A DNA stretch of 9,649 bases from an uncultured Eubacteriales bacterium (GCA_902766185.1 CACXCQ010000209.1:1-9649); one strand, 5' to 3'. Shown: positions 1-6,791, counted from the stretch's first letter. The notes: a model not told the origin generated them from the sequence alone. Made by a program: numbers and translations.

Positions 1-32
1 AAGCTCCGTGCCTATACGAAAGTCAGGGGGTC

Positions 33-43
33 TGTGGTATACT
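33..43 (+). promoter_or_regulatory. Extended -10 promoter for the importer operon
   Basis: TGTG-G-TATACT matches the Gram-positive extended -10 pattern TRTGn-TATAAT with one mismatch in the hexamer. No convincing -35 is visible 17 bases upstream, which is tolerated in extended -10 promoters. Transcription would begin near position 50, leaving a leader of about 38 nt before the first gene. The same TGTGGTAyACT core recurs at 8687-8697 in front of the moaD-like gene. Confidence 0.5.
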
Positions 44-87
44 CAAAGTATTCCAAAATAAAGAAGGTAACGGTTAAATAATCTGAA

Positions 88-1125
88 ATGACAGCGCATC
101 GGACGTCAACGGAATACAGCAAAAAGAGATGGCCAGTTAACCTGGCCCTTTTTGCCGTTTTGCTGGCGCTGATCCTTGCCTGCCTTTGCGTGGGCAAATA
201 CTCCCTGTCCGTGGGCGAGGTGTTCCGGATCCTGACGGGCAGCATCTTCGGCGGGGACAGCGGAGCGGACCCCATGGACGCGAAGCTTTTGCTGGGGGTG
301 CGGCTGCCCAGGACTCTGGCGTGCTGCGTCGTGGGCGCGGCGCTGGCCCTGTCCGGCGCGGTGTATCAGAGCATCTTCCGAAATCCGCTGGTATCGCCGG
401 ATTTCCTGGGGGTCTCCGCGGGAGCCTGCGTTGGGGCGGCCATCGCGATCCTGCTGTCGGCGGCAGCGGTGATCGTCCAGGCATTCGCTTTCTTCGGGGG
501 CGTTCTGGCGGTGAGCCTGACGGTGATGATCCCCCGGCTGCTTCGGACGGATTCCAACATCATGCTGGTGCTGGCGGGGATCATCGTCAGCGGCGTCATG
601 ACGTCCATTTTGGGATTCATCAAATACATCGCGGATCCCCAGACACAGCTGGCGGCCATCACCTACTGGCAGCTGGGAAGCTTCGCCTACGTGGATAACC
701 GGACATTGCTTTCGGTGCTGCCGCTGAGCATCGCGGCGGCGGTGGTATTGCTTCTGCTGGCCTGGTGGATCAACGTCCTCTCCCTTGGAGAGCAGGAGGC
801 GAAGAGTCTCGGGGCGAAGGTCTCCTTGCTGCGGGGGCTGTGCATCGTATGCGCCACCGTGCTGACCGCCGGAGCCGTCTGCGTGGCCGGGACCATCGGA
901 TGGATCGGTCTGGTGATCCCCCATTTCGGGCGGATGCTGGTGGGCTCCGATAACCGGGTGCTGCTGCCGGCGTCGATCCTCATGGGTGGGATCTTCATGC
1001 TGCTGGTGGACACCGTGACCCGGATCATCGGCCCTGCGGAGATGCCTGTGAGCATCCTGACCGGCATCATCGGCGCGCCGGTCTTCGCGTGGCTGCTATA
1101 CCGACAGAGGCGGACATTGCAATGA
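88..1125 (+). CDS. FecCD/BtuC-type ABC transporter permease
   Basis: Inner-membrane permease of a type II (BtuCD/FecCD) importer, the class that moves siderophores, haem, corrinoids and, in MolBCA, molybdate/tungstate. At 345 aa it has the family's usual length. Seen in the sequence: a first hydrophobic helix at about residues 17-37; the family segment VRLPRT followed by the GA.LALSGA.YQ.IFRNPLVSPD.LGVSAGA block; and the ATPase-coupling stretch GWIGLVIPH at residues 271-279 followed by GRMLVGSDNR. The ATG at 88 has only a weak, distant purine-rich stretch (GAAGGT near 63-68) as a possible ribosome site, but an in-frame stop at 79-81 rules out a longer ATG form. The stop overlaps the ATPase start (ATGA). 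Substrate cannot be read from the permease; tungstate/molybdate is a context-based inference, while iron complex or corrinoid remain alternatives. Confidence 0.93.
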   Translation: MTAHRTSTEYSKKRWPVNLALFAVLLALILACLCVGKYSLSVGEVFRILTGSIFGGDSGADPMDAKLLLGVRLPRTLACCVVGAALALSGAVYQSIFRNPLVSPDFLGVSAGACVGAAIAILLSAAAVIVQAFAFFGGVLAVSLTVMIPRLLRTDSNIMLVLAGIIVSGVMTSILGFIKYIADPQTQLAAITYWQLGSFAYVDNRTLLSVLPLSIAAAVVLLLLAWWINVLSLGEQEAKSLGAKVSLLRGLCIVCATVLTAGAVCVAGTIGWIGLVIPHFGRMLVGSDNRVLLPASILMGGIFMLLVDTVTRIIGPAEMPVSILTGIIGAPVFAWLLYRQRRTLQ

Positions 1126-1946
1126 TTTACGAGATCGAGAACCTGACATTTTCATATCCGGGGATGGAGCGCAAGGTGCTGGACCGCGCGAACCTGACTC
1201 TGGGCGAAGGAGAGATCCTCTGCATCCTGGGGCCTAACGGCGCCGGCAAGACCACGCTGCTCAGCTGCATGGCCGGGCTGCTCGTTCCCCAGGAAGGGAG
1301 CATCCGCCTCTGCGGACAGCCTTTGGAACAGATGAGCGAGCGGGACATCGCCCGCCTCGTGGGGTACGTTCCCCAGGTCCACACGCCGGCCTTTGATTAC
1401 CGGGTGCTGGACTTCGTTCTGATGGGACGGACGCCCAGGATGGGCATGTTCGCCCGACCGAAAGAAGAAGACGAGCGGATCTGCCGCCAGGTGCTGGAGA
1501 GCATGGGCATCGCGGATCTATCGGAGAAATCCTACCGGAACCTGAGCGGGGGCGAGCGCCAGCAGGTGCTGATCGCCCGGGCTATCGCCCAGCGGCCGAA
1601 GGCGGTGCTTTTTGATGAGCCCACGGCACATCTGGATTACGGCAACCAGCAGCGGGTGCTGCGCCGGGTCCGGGCCATGGCGGACGAAGGGTTCTCTGTG
1701 ATCATCACCACCCACAATCCGGATCACGCGCTGCTCCTGGGAGACCGGGCCGCCATCGTGGGCAAGGACGGACAGATCCTGCAGGGGCCCAGCCAGGAGA
1801 TCGTCACCGAGGAGCATCTGCGCCAGATCTACGGGATCGACCTCTACCTGATGTGGATCGAGCAGCTGGGCAGGACCGCCTGCCTCGTGCCGGGACTGAC
1901 GGAGGATAAAGGGAGTGGAGAAGAAAACAGCGATGAAGGTAAATGA
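1122..1946 (+). CDS. FecE/BtuD-type ABC transporter ATP-binding protein
   Basis: Cytoplasmic ATPase (274 aa) that powers the permease encoded just upstream. All nucleotide-binding motifs are intact: Walker A GPNGAGKTT at 37-45, Q-loop Gln85 in GYVPQ, signature LSGGERQQ at 141-148, Walker B with catalytic Glu166 in LFDEPTAHLD, and switch His198 in TTHNPDHA. The start at ATG 1122 is chosen because it overlaps the permease stop by the classic ATGA arrangement and immediately precedes the conserved beta-strand IENLTFSY; an upstream GTG at 1089 would add 11 residues that do not look like the family. It overlaps the binding-protein gene by 14 bases, so translation of the three transporter genes is probably coupled. 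The last roughly 20 residues are charged and low in conservation. Confidence 0.95.
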   Translation: MIYEIENLTFSYPGMERKVLDRANLTLGEGEILCILGPNGAGKTTLLSCMAGLLVPQEGSIRLCGQPLEQMSERDIARLVGYVPQVHTPAFDYRVLDFVLMGRTPRMGMFARPKEEDERICRQVLESMGIADLSEKSYRNLSGGERQQVLIARAIAQRPKAVLFDEPTAHLDYGNQQRVLRRVRAMADEGFSVIITTHNPDHALLLGDRAAIVGKDGQILQGPSQEIVTEEHLRQIYGIDLYLMWIEQLGRTACLVPGLTEDKGSGEENSDEGK

Positions 1947-3045
1947 TCGAAGGGCGCAGTGGCCCGTCCGGGGCCTCCGCCGGTGGGCGATTCTTCTGGT
2001 GGGTGTCGTCCTGGCGCTGACCTGCTTTTGCATGTCGGGATGCGGCAGCGGAGAGGATAGCGATCCGGCTGCGTCGGGGAGCGGCGCGGCGGAGGGCACT
2101 GTTCTGGCGGAGACGGAGGACACCCTGACCATCGTGGATCAGGCCGGCCGGGAGGTGACGGTGAAGAAGGAGCCCCGGAGCATCGCGCTTTGTTACCGTG
2201 TGGTGATCCGGTTCCTGCTGAGTCTGGATCAGGGGGACAAGATCACCGGCATCGGCAAGAGCGAGCCATTCCTTGAGGAACTGCAGCCTTCACTTGCGGA
2301 GGCGGCGGATGTGGGCAAAGGCGTAGCGGACATCGAAGCCCTGGCACAGCTGGCCCCGGACCTGTTCATCCACAAAGCGTCGGATGTGAAGACTCTGGAC
2401 GCGGTGGAGAACATCGGCATTCCGGCTGTCGGCATCGAAGTGGAGACGCCCGAAGACATGGTGGCGGCGCTGGATCTTCTGGGGAAGGTGTGCGGCGCTG
2501 AGGAAAAGGCGCAGCAGCTCATCGACGACTACAACGCCAGGATCAAGGCTTCAGAGGAACTGACGGCTCAGCTGACGGATGCCCGGAAGCCTTCGGCCAT
2601 CGTCATGGGAACATCCATCGGCAAGGTGGCGGACGGCTCCATGCTCCAGGGAAGGATGCTGGAGCTGGCCGGAGCGGTCAACTGCGCGAAGGACCTGGAG
2701 GCGACGGAGCTCTGGCCCACGGCGGGGACCGAGCAGATCTTCGCATGGAATCCGGATTACATCTTCATCACCAACAGCGAGAGCGCGGTGTACTCGGCGA
2801 AGGATCTTCTGAAGGATCCCACCTGGGCGGAGGTGACCGCCGTGAAGAATGGCAACGTCTATGAGATGCCCGCAGAGGCGGACTCCTGGGAATTCCCCGG
2901 TGCAGTCAGCGCCCTGGGCATCGACTATATGATGCACGTGATGCATCCGGAGCTTCTGGACGAGAAGACCCTGGAGCAGCATGTGAACGATTTTTATGAG
3001 CTGACCTACGGCAGGAGTTTTGACCGGGAGGAGCTCGGATACTAG
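1933..3045 (+). CDS. TroA/FepB-like substrate-binding lipoprotein of the ABC importer
   Basis: Extracytoplasmic binding protein (370 aa from ATG 1933) delivering ligand to the FecCD-type importer. The N-terminus has an Arg-rich n-region, a hydrophobic core (AILLVGVVLALTCFC) and lipobox MSGC with acylated Cys37, so it is a membrane-anchored lipoprotein. The mature part opens with TIVDQAGREVTVKKEP, the standard start of periplasmic-binding-protein class III (TroA-like) domains, followed by an I.ALAQLAPDLFI strand and a C-terminal block with MPAEADSWEFPGAVSALGIDYM, typical of this subfamily. A GTG at 1915 could add six residues; ATG 1933 is preferred because it gives a more usual signal peptide. 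No His or Cys cluster typical of bare-metal (Zn/Mn) proteins is evident, which favours an oxyanion or chelate ligand; the actual ligand is unknown. Confidence 0.92.
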   Translation: MKVNDRRAQWPVRGLRRWAILLVGVVLALTCFCMSGCGSGEDSDPAASGSGAAEGTVLAETEDTLTIVDQAGREVTVKKEPRSIALCYRVVIRFLLSLDQGDKITGIGKSEPFLEELQPSLAEAADVGKGVADIEALAQLAPDLFIHKASDVKTLDAVENIGIPAVGIEVETPEDMVAALDLLGKVCGAEEKAQQLIDDYNARIKASEELTAQLTDARKPSAIVMGTSIGKVADGSMLQGRMLELAGAVNCAKDLEATELWPTAGTEQIFAWNPDYIFITNSESAVYSAKDLLKDPTWAEVTAVKNGNVYEMPAEADSWEFPGAVSALGIDYMMHVMHPELLDEKTLEQHVNDFYELTYGRSFDREELGY

Positions 3046-3095
3046 AGCCGGGTAAGGCAGCCGGGCAGCGGCAGCCGGTCGGCGGGAATGAAGCG

Positions 3096-4520
3096 ATGGA
3101 CAAAGGCAGGAAAACCGGGACAAGTGAATATCCGGCGCGACGGGCCGGGACAAACATCCGGCGGGCTGGGACAGATATCCGGCGGACCATCCGCCGTTTT
3201 GCCGCGGCAGCACTCGCCCTGGCGGTCCTGCTGAGCCAGTGCTTCGTGCTCTGGCCGGTCCTCGCGGAAAAAGCTTCCGCGGAGACTGCGGGAGAGGTCC
3301 TGAGCGTCCGGGTCCAGTACTTCGGAGAGCGGGGAGACATGATCCGGGAGAAGGCCCGGTTCACCCGCGGCGAGCTGGAGGCCATGGGGGCGCAGAACTG
3401 GTACTATTCGAACGTGACGAACGTAGGCACCGTCATGTCCATGGCGGCCTATGGCCCGGAGGTGCTGGCCATCATCCAGAGCGCCGGGATCGACCCCGGC
3501 TCGGTGAAGAACATCACCTTCCGGACCACGGACGGATACACCAGGAACTTCACCGTGGAACAGCACCTTTCCGGAGGCAGATACTACTACCCGAACCTGT
3601 CGTCGAACTACGAGCGGAGCGATGACGGAACGGTGCTGACGCCGCTGGAAGGAGCGCTGGCGGACGGGTATGAAGTGCCGTCGATCCTGGCCCTGACCTT
3701 CGGCGCCACCAAAGCGCCGGGCGTCCATGCGGAGGATCTTTCGCTGGGTACGAAGGAGACCTTCCGATTCTGCATGGGCCAGTCGCCGCTTATGGAAGGA
3801 CAGCAGACCCGCCCGGGACAGGACGGGGGAGACGTATCCTCCATGGATTCGGTCCACAGCATCTACGGAATCGACGTGACGCTCGCCGGATCCCCTGTGG
3901 AAGGGATCGGCATCGACCCGGGATCTTCCGACATGAAGGTGGGCAGCGTCACGAAGCTGACCATACTTATCCAGGGGGATGAGCTTTTCGCGGATGACTA
4001 CGGCAAAGCGCTTGGCAAACTGACCTGGTCCAGCAGCGATCCGCAGATCGCCACGGTAGATCAGAAGGGAAACGTCACCATCCATAAGGAAGGTGAGGTG
4101 ACGATCACGGTTCAGGCGGCAAACGGCATGAGCGCTTCGGTGGTCCTCAACGGCAGCAAAGAGGCGAGCCAGCAGGACAAGACAGCCAGCGCCACGCGGA
4201 AGGAGCCGACGGCGCCGCCGCCAAAGCCGACCACATCTTCTGTCGGCCTGCAGACAAAGCCAGAGGCGGGCGGTCGCGAGGAACCCGCGAAGACCATCCA
4301 CATGCGGGAAATCAGCCTGGGGGCGGAGATAAAGGAAGAACCTCCGGAGGAGGCGGATGTCCACGCTATGGAGGAAGATACAACGGCTCTGAAAGAAGCC
4401 GATAAGCACAGGAAGGGAACTGCTGCGGGAACAGCAGCCACGGCGCTCGCCGCCTGCGGGATAGGCGGCATCCACCGGTTCCGGCGGTTCCGCAGCATCA
4501 AAATGGGATGGAAGCGCTGA
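3096..4520 (+). CDS. Secreted Big2-domain protein with SUOX-like N-terminal domain
   Basis: Uncharacterised exported protein of 474 aa. Residues 1-34 form an unusually long Arg-rich n-region, 35-57 a hydrophobic core and A60-S61-A62 a signal peptidase I site. Residues about 66-265 look like a sulfite-oxidase/molybdopterin-type fold stripped of its cofactor site: a FTRGELEAMG strand-helix, then YGPEVLAIIQSAGIDPGSVK and an ITFRTTDGYT strand, and later FRFCMGQ. The second domain (about 268-353) is a bacterial Ig-like group 2 (Big2) domain with the hallmark LTWSSSDPQIATVD...G.VT. A Pro/Thr/Lys-rich linker and an acidic stretch follow. The C-terminus (about 441-474) is a short Ala/Gly-rich hydrophobic segment ending in HRFRRFR and basic residues, which could be a membrane or wall anchor. 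It lies 50 bp after the binding protein and 56 bp before the ExbB-like gene, with no terminator seen, so it is probably part of the uptake machinery. The SUOX comparison is from pattern memory, the Big2 call is stronger. Confidence 0.72.
   Translation: MDKGRKTGTSEYPARRAGTNIRRAGTDIRRTIRRFAAAALALAVLLSQCFVLWPVLAEKASAETAGEVLSVRVQYFGERGDMIREKARFTRGELEAMGAQNWYYSNVTNVGTVMSMAAYGPEVLAIIQSAGIDPGSVKNITFRTTDGYTRNFTVEQHLSGGRYYYPNLSSNYERSDDGTVLTPLEGALADGYEVPSILALTFGATKAPGVHAEDLSLGTKETFRFCMGQSPLMEGQQTRPGQDGGDVSSMDSVHSIYGIDVTLAGSPVEGIGIDPGSSDMKVGSVTKLTILIQGDELFADDYGKALGKLTWSSSDPQIATVDQKGNVTIHKEGEVTITVQAANGMSASVVLNGSKEASQQDKTASATRKEPTAPPPKPTTSSVGLQTKPEAGGREEPAKTIHMREISLGAEIKEEPPEEADVHAMEEDTTALKEADKHRKGTAAGTAATALAACGIGGIHRFRRFRSIKMGWKR
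3129..3186 (+). repeat. Imperfect 21-24 bp tandem repeat in a signal-peptide region
   Basis: Three successive units start with ATCCGGCG and the first two end in GGGACA. They encode the repeated peptide RRAGT(N/D)I followed by RR, producing the Arg-rich n-region of the secreted Big2 protein. The unit lengths are multiples of three, so copy-number change would keep the frame. It looks like slippage expansion. Confidence 0.6.
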
Positions 4521-4576
4521 CGCGCAGACACAAAGATGCACTTACACAACAATAATCCGTTGGAGGGATAGCAATA

Positions 4577-5320
4577 ATGTCTAATGTATTTATCGACACA
4601 CTGCGAATGGTAGCGGGATCACTGCAGATCCCCACGGTCATCATACTGCTGGCCCTGATCCTGCTGACCATCGGCATGCTTGGCGGGTTTCTGGTGGAAG
4701 CCTTCACGGAACGCCGGCTGCTCAAGGTCAGCATTCCGGAACTGGTGGACAGCCTTCACGGCAAGAGCATCAGCGAGGTCCAGAGGATCATCGACGACAG
4801 CGGCCTGCTGAAGCGGCAGAAGGAAGCCTACCAGGAGGTGGTGAAGCGGACAGCGCTGCCGGATGATCTGCGGGAAGCGCTGGCGAGGCAGATCGCGGCG
4901 GACGAAGAGTACCGCTACCGCCGGATCGTCAAGGTGACGGATCTGGTCGCCCGGATCGCGCCCATGTTCGGCCTGATGGGAACGCTGATCCCCCTGGGGC
5001 CTGGCCTGATCGCTCTCGGCCAGGGCGACACGAAGACCCTTTCGGACTCACTGATGATCGCCTTCGACACCACCATCGCAGGTCTGGTCAGCGGCGCCGT
5101 TTCCTATTTCATCTCCGGAATCCGCAAAGGCTGGTACGAGCAGTACATGTCCTGGACCCAGACCATCATGGAGACCATCCTGAACGTGCAGGCGGCGGAA
5201 CGCAAGAAGGCTTACCGGCAGATCCAGGGACAGAAGCAGGCTGCGGAGCACAGCGGACAGCAACCGGCTGCTCAGCCGGTCACTGCGCCCGGGTCGGAAC
5301 CGAAGGGGAGGTATCTGTGA
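4577..5320 (+). CDS. MotA/TolQ/ExbB-type proton channel protein
   Basis: Predicted stator-channel subunit (247 aa) that would couple proton flow to mechanical work together with the next gene product. Three hydrophobic segments are visible: about 18-43 (IPTVIILLALILLTIGMLGG), 124-148 (VARIAPMFGLMGTLIPLGPGL) and 158-182 (SLMIAFDTTIAGLVSGAVSY). The APMFGLMGTL.PLGPGL block and the Thr165/Thr166-containing AFDTTIAGL helix correspond to the conserved TM2/TM3 regions of ExbB, TolQ and MotA. A charged cytoplasmic domain (about 44-120) separates TM1 and TM2, and a Gln-rich tail ends the protein. GGAGG at 4562-4566 serves ATG 4577. Its stop TGA overlaps the start of the DUF2149 gene, as expected for partner subunits. 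In diderms such pairs drive TonB or Tol; no such partner is encoded here. Confidence 0.9.
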   Translation: MSNVFIDTLRMVAGSLQIPTVIILLALILLTIGMLGGFLVEAFTERRLLKVSIPELVDSLHGKSISEVQRIIDDSGLLKRQKEAYQEVVKRTALPDDLREALARQIAADEEYRYRRIVKVTDLVARIAPMFGLMGTLIPLGPGLIALGQGDTKTLSDSLMIAFDTTIAGLVSGAVSYFISGIRKGWYEQYMSWTQTIMETILNVQAAERKKAYRQIQGQKQAAEHSGQQPAAQPVTAPGSEPKGRYL

Positions 5321-5634
5321 TGAGAATGGACCCGAAGAACGGCTCCTTTCGCATGAAGGAGCTCAGCGAGGATTTCAGCCCCATGGAGGGAGTGGGCAAC
5401 ATGGCCGACGCCATGCTGGTCTTCGCCTGCGGCCTTCTGCTGGCGCTGATCATCAGCTGGAACGTCAACGTCAGCGAGACGGGAGAGATCACCCAGCAGC
5501 CCAACGTGAAGTACGAGGTGGAGAACATCGGCGAAAGCATAGAAGAGGACGCGGAAGTTACGGAGAACCTGAAGGATATGGGCCGGGTATATCAGGATCC
5601 GGCAACAGGGAAATATTATGTTGTGGAAGAATAA
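5320..5634 (+). CDS. DUF2149 small membrane protein, ExbD-like partner
   Basis: Single-span membrane protein of 104 aa matching the DUF2149 family as I remember it; the family has no established function but is often adjacent to ExbB-type proteins. A short cytoplasmic N-terminus leads into one helix at about 28-46, MADAMLVFACGLLLALIISW, with Asp30 at its start. ExbD/TolR/MotB proteins carry the proton-conducting Asp at exactly this place, so the position supports an ExbD-like role. The remaining roughly 55 residues are outside and acidic, ending in the small motif VYQDPATGKYYVV. ATG 5320 is chosen over GTG 5317 because it lies 8 bases after GGGGAGG (5305-5311) and gives a TGATG stop-start overlap with the ExbB-like gene. 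It lacks the usual ExbD periplasmic dimerisation domain, so any force-transmitting partner must differ. Confidence 0.85.
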   Translation: MRMDPKNGSFRMKELSEDFSPMEGVGNMADAMLVFACGLLLALIISWNVNVSETGEITQQPNVKYEVENIGESIEEDAEVTENLKDMGRVYQDPATGKYYVVEE

Positions 5635-6136
5635 ACGAAAGAAGTTCCGCCTGTTTGTGATCCCGGCGGTCCTGGCGGCGCTGGCGCTGGCCCTGCCTTT
5701 GGGACTGACCGGCTGCGGCACGGATGACATCGACATCTCCGGATACGCGGACGAGACCATAGCGATCTCCGGCATCACGGACGAGGACATCACCCTCACC
5801 GTCAGCGACCTCAAAGGGATGGACTGCATCACGAAGAGCGCGGAGAGCACCAGCGATAAGATCGGGAAGGTCCGGGCCACCGGGCCGACGCTGGACACAG
5901 TGCTGGCCCAGTTCGGGATGTCTCCGGGCGAGGTGAAGAAGATCCGGGTCTATGGCCGGGACGATTACGACGCGAAGCTGGACCTGAGCGTTGTGGGGGA
6001 CGCCGAAGTCATCCTTGCCTTCGGCATCGATGGCCAGCCTTTGGGAGAGGAGGACGCCCCGGTGCGGATCGTCATCCCCGGTTCGGATTCCGCCTGGTGG
6101 GTGCGGATGGTGGAGCGCATCGAGCTGGAGGACTGA
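5618..6136 (+). CDS. Lipoprotein with degenerate sulfite-oxidase/molybdopterin-like fold
   Basis: Putative surface lipoprotein (172 aa). A basic N-terminus and hydrophobic core lead to lipobox LTGC with acylated Cys33. Residues about 55-170 follow the order seen in oxidoreductase molybdopterin-binding (SUOX, PF00174) domains: ITLTVSDLKGM strand-helix, GPTLDTVLAQFGMSPGEVK helix and turn, IRVYGRDDYDAKL strand, EVILAFGIDGQPLGEEDAPVRIVIPG and a final VRMVERIEL strand. The Cys that ligates Mo in true enzymes is not recognisable; the only Cys in the mature domain is Cys70, just after DLKGM and seemingly too early. It is therefore probably a binding or structural protein, not an enzyme. It starts 17 bp inside the DUF2149 gene (AGGGA at 5607-5611 as ribosome site), tying it to the ExbB/DUF2149 pair. 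Fold assignment is from motif order, function unknown. Confidence 0.75.
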   Translation: MLWKNKRKKFRLFVIPAVLAALALALPLGLTGCGTDDIDISGYADETIAISGITDEDITLTVSDLKGMDCITKSAESTSDKIGKVRATGPTLDTVLAQFGMSPGEVKKIRVYGRDDYDAKLDLSVVGDAEVILAFGIDGQPLGEEDAPVRIVIPGSDSAWWVRMVERIELED

Positions 6137-6175
6137 TTTCGCAAAGGACGACCCCAAAAGCAGCAAAAAAATGCT

Positions 6176-6204
6176 TTGCTATTATTCTGAAAATATTCTA
6201 TAAT
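6176..6204 (+). promoter_or_regulatory. Sigma-A promoter of the ferredoxin-AOR operon
   Basis: TTGCTA at 6176-6181 and a perfect TATAAT at 6199-6204 are separated by exactly 17 bp in an AT-rich patch that contrasts with the GC-rich surroundings. Transcription should start near 6211, giving a leader of about 173 nt. A small inverted repeat (AAAGCA 6157-6162, TGCTTT 6172-6177) overlaps the -35 and might be an operator, but this is unproven. Confidence 0.8.
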
Positions 6205-6210
6205 AAACAA

Positions 6211-6383
6211 AAGACTCCGACTCTTTCCCGACACGCGCGGCGTGCGGGTCAGAGCGATAGGTATCGGGAGTGATCCCGGTGCCCGCCATTGCGCAAAGGA
6301 GACCGTCTGGTTTGCCTTTGCTTTTTTATTCCGGGCAGGGGCACGGACTGCAAAAGGAAAAGTGTTTATAAGGGAGATGAACT
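6211..6383 (+). promoter_or_regulatory. Structured attenuator leader, candidate Moco/tungsten-cofactor riboswitch
   Basis: The leader between the promoter and the ferredoxin start folds into several helices that can be read by eye. Hairpin A is CCCG-a-CACGC / GCGUG-CGGG (6227-6248), extended after an interior loop by CUCU 6221-6224 with AGAG 6251-6254. ACUCC 6214-6218 can pair with GGAGU 6267-6271 to enclose it. Hairpin B, GGUAUCGGGA / UCCCGGUGCC (6260-6283), is 10 continuous pairs capped by a GUGA (GNRA) tetraloop, and competes with the ACUCC/GGAGU helix. An intrinsic terminator follows (6293-6327). GUGCCC 6279-6284 can also pair with GGGCAC 6339-6344. Such switching structure before an AOR gene fits a Moco/Tuco-type riboswitch, but I could not match the class consensus from memory, so the ligand is inferred. 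Confidence 0.6.
6293..6327 (+). terminator. Intrinsic terminator inside the AOR leader (attenuator)
   Basis: GCAAAGG-AGACC pairs with GGUUU-g-CCUUUGC (12 pairs, one bulged G, loop GUCU), followed directly by six U residues. It lies downstream of the promoter and 56 bases before the ferredoxin ATG, so it must be conditionally bypassed for the operon to be expressed. A possible antiterminator is not obvious. Confidence 0.8.
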
Positions 6384-6779
6384 ATGGCGACAAAACGTTT
6401 GAAATTCAAGAAGGCGCTCTGTATCGGGTGCCAGCTGTGTTCGCAGGTCTGTTCCGCCTACAAGGAGGGCGCGTACGTTCCTTCGAAGGCACGGATCGCG
6501 ATCGAGACCTGCTACGATGACGGCTCATTGAAGTACATCGATAATTACTGCATCCTGTGCGGGATGTGCATGAAGGCGTGTCCGTTCGATGCCATCGACA
6601 TGGACAACGGCTGGATCCACGTGGATCCCGAGAAGTGCAAAGGCTGCGGCCTCTGCGCGAAGAAGTGCCCGAAGCATGTTGTCCAGATCCGCGAGAAGAT
6701 GGCGTACATCTGCGATACCTGCGAAGGTGATCCGAACTGTGTCAAGGCCTGTCCCCACGGCGCCCTGACGTTTGAATAG
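6384..6779 (+). CDS. 4x[4Fe-4S] ferredoxin-like electron-transfer subunit of AOR
   Basis: Polyferredoxin of 131 aa that probably passes electrons to or from the AOR encoded next. Sixteen cysteines fall into four cluster motifs: C13-C16-C19-C23, C56-C59-C62-C66, C85-C88-C91-C95 (all CxxCxxCxxxC, the last two followed by Pro), and C110-C113-C119-C123 with the longer CxxCx5CxxxC spacing. This arrangement resembles the small HycB/AorB/DmsB-type subunits that accompany tungsten or molybdenum enzymes. There is no signal peptide, so it is cytoplasmic. AGGGAG at 6371-6376 precedes ATG 6384 by 7 bases. The stop lies 12 bp before the AOR start with that gene's ribosome site between them, so both are in one operon under the 6176 promoter and leader attenuator. 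Confidence 0.93.
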   Translation: MATKRLKFKKALCIGCQLCSQVCSAYKEGAYVPSKARIAIETCYDDGSLKYIDNYCILCGMCMKACPFDAIDMDNGWIHVDPEKCKGCGLCAKKCPKHVVQIREKMAYICDTCEGDPNCVKACPHGALTFE

Positions 6780-6791
6780 GAGGTGGCATCC

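Noticed and set aside
3042..4541. 499-aa open frame on the minus strand opposite the Big2 protein
   Set aside because: It is a composition artefact covering a gene with a signal peptide, Big2 domain and operon fit on the + strand; the antisense product shows no domain.
6137..6175. Terminator after the SUOX-like lipoprotein gene
   Set aside because: GCAAAG (6141) could pair with CTTTGC (6174) and a small AAAGCA/TGCTTT hairpin exists, but neither is GC-rich nor followed by a T-run, so I cannot support a terminator and readthrough into the AOR leader is possible.
6242..6520. 92-aa + strand frame starting in the AOR leader
   Set aside because: It runs through the terminator hairpin and overlaps the ferredoxin gene in another frame, with no ribosome site and no family resemblance; a leader peptide was considered but nothing supports it.
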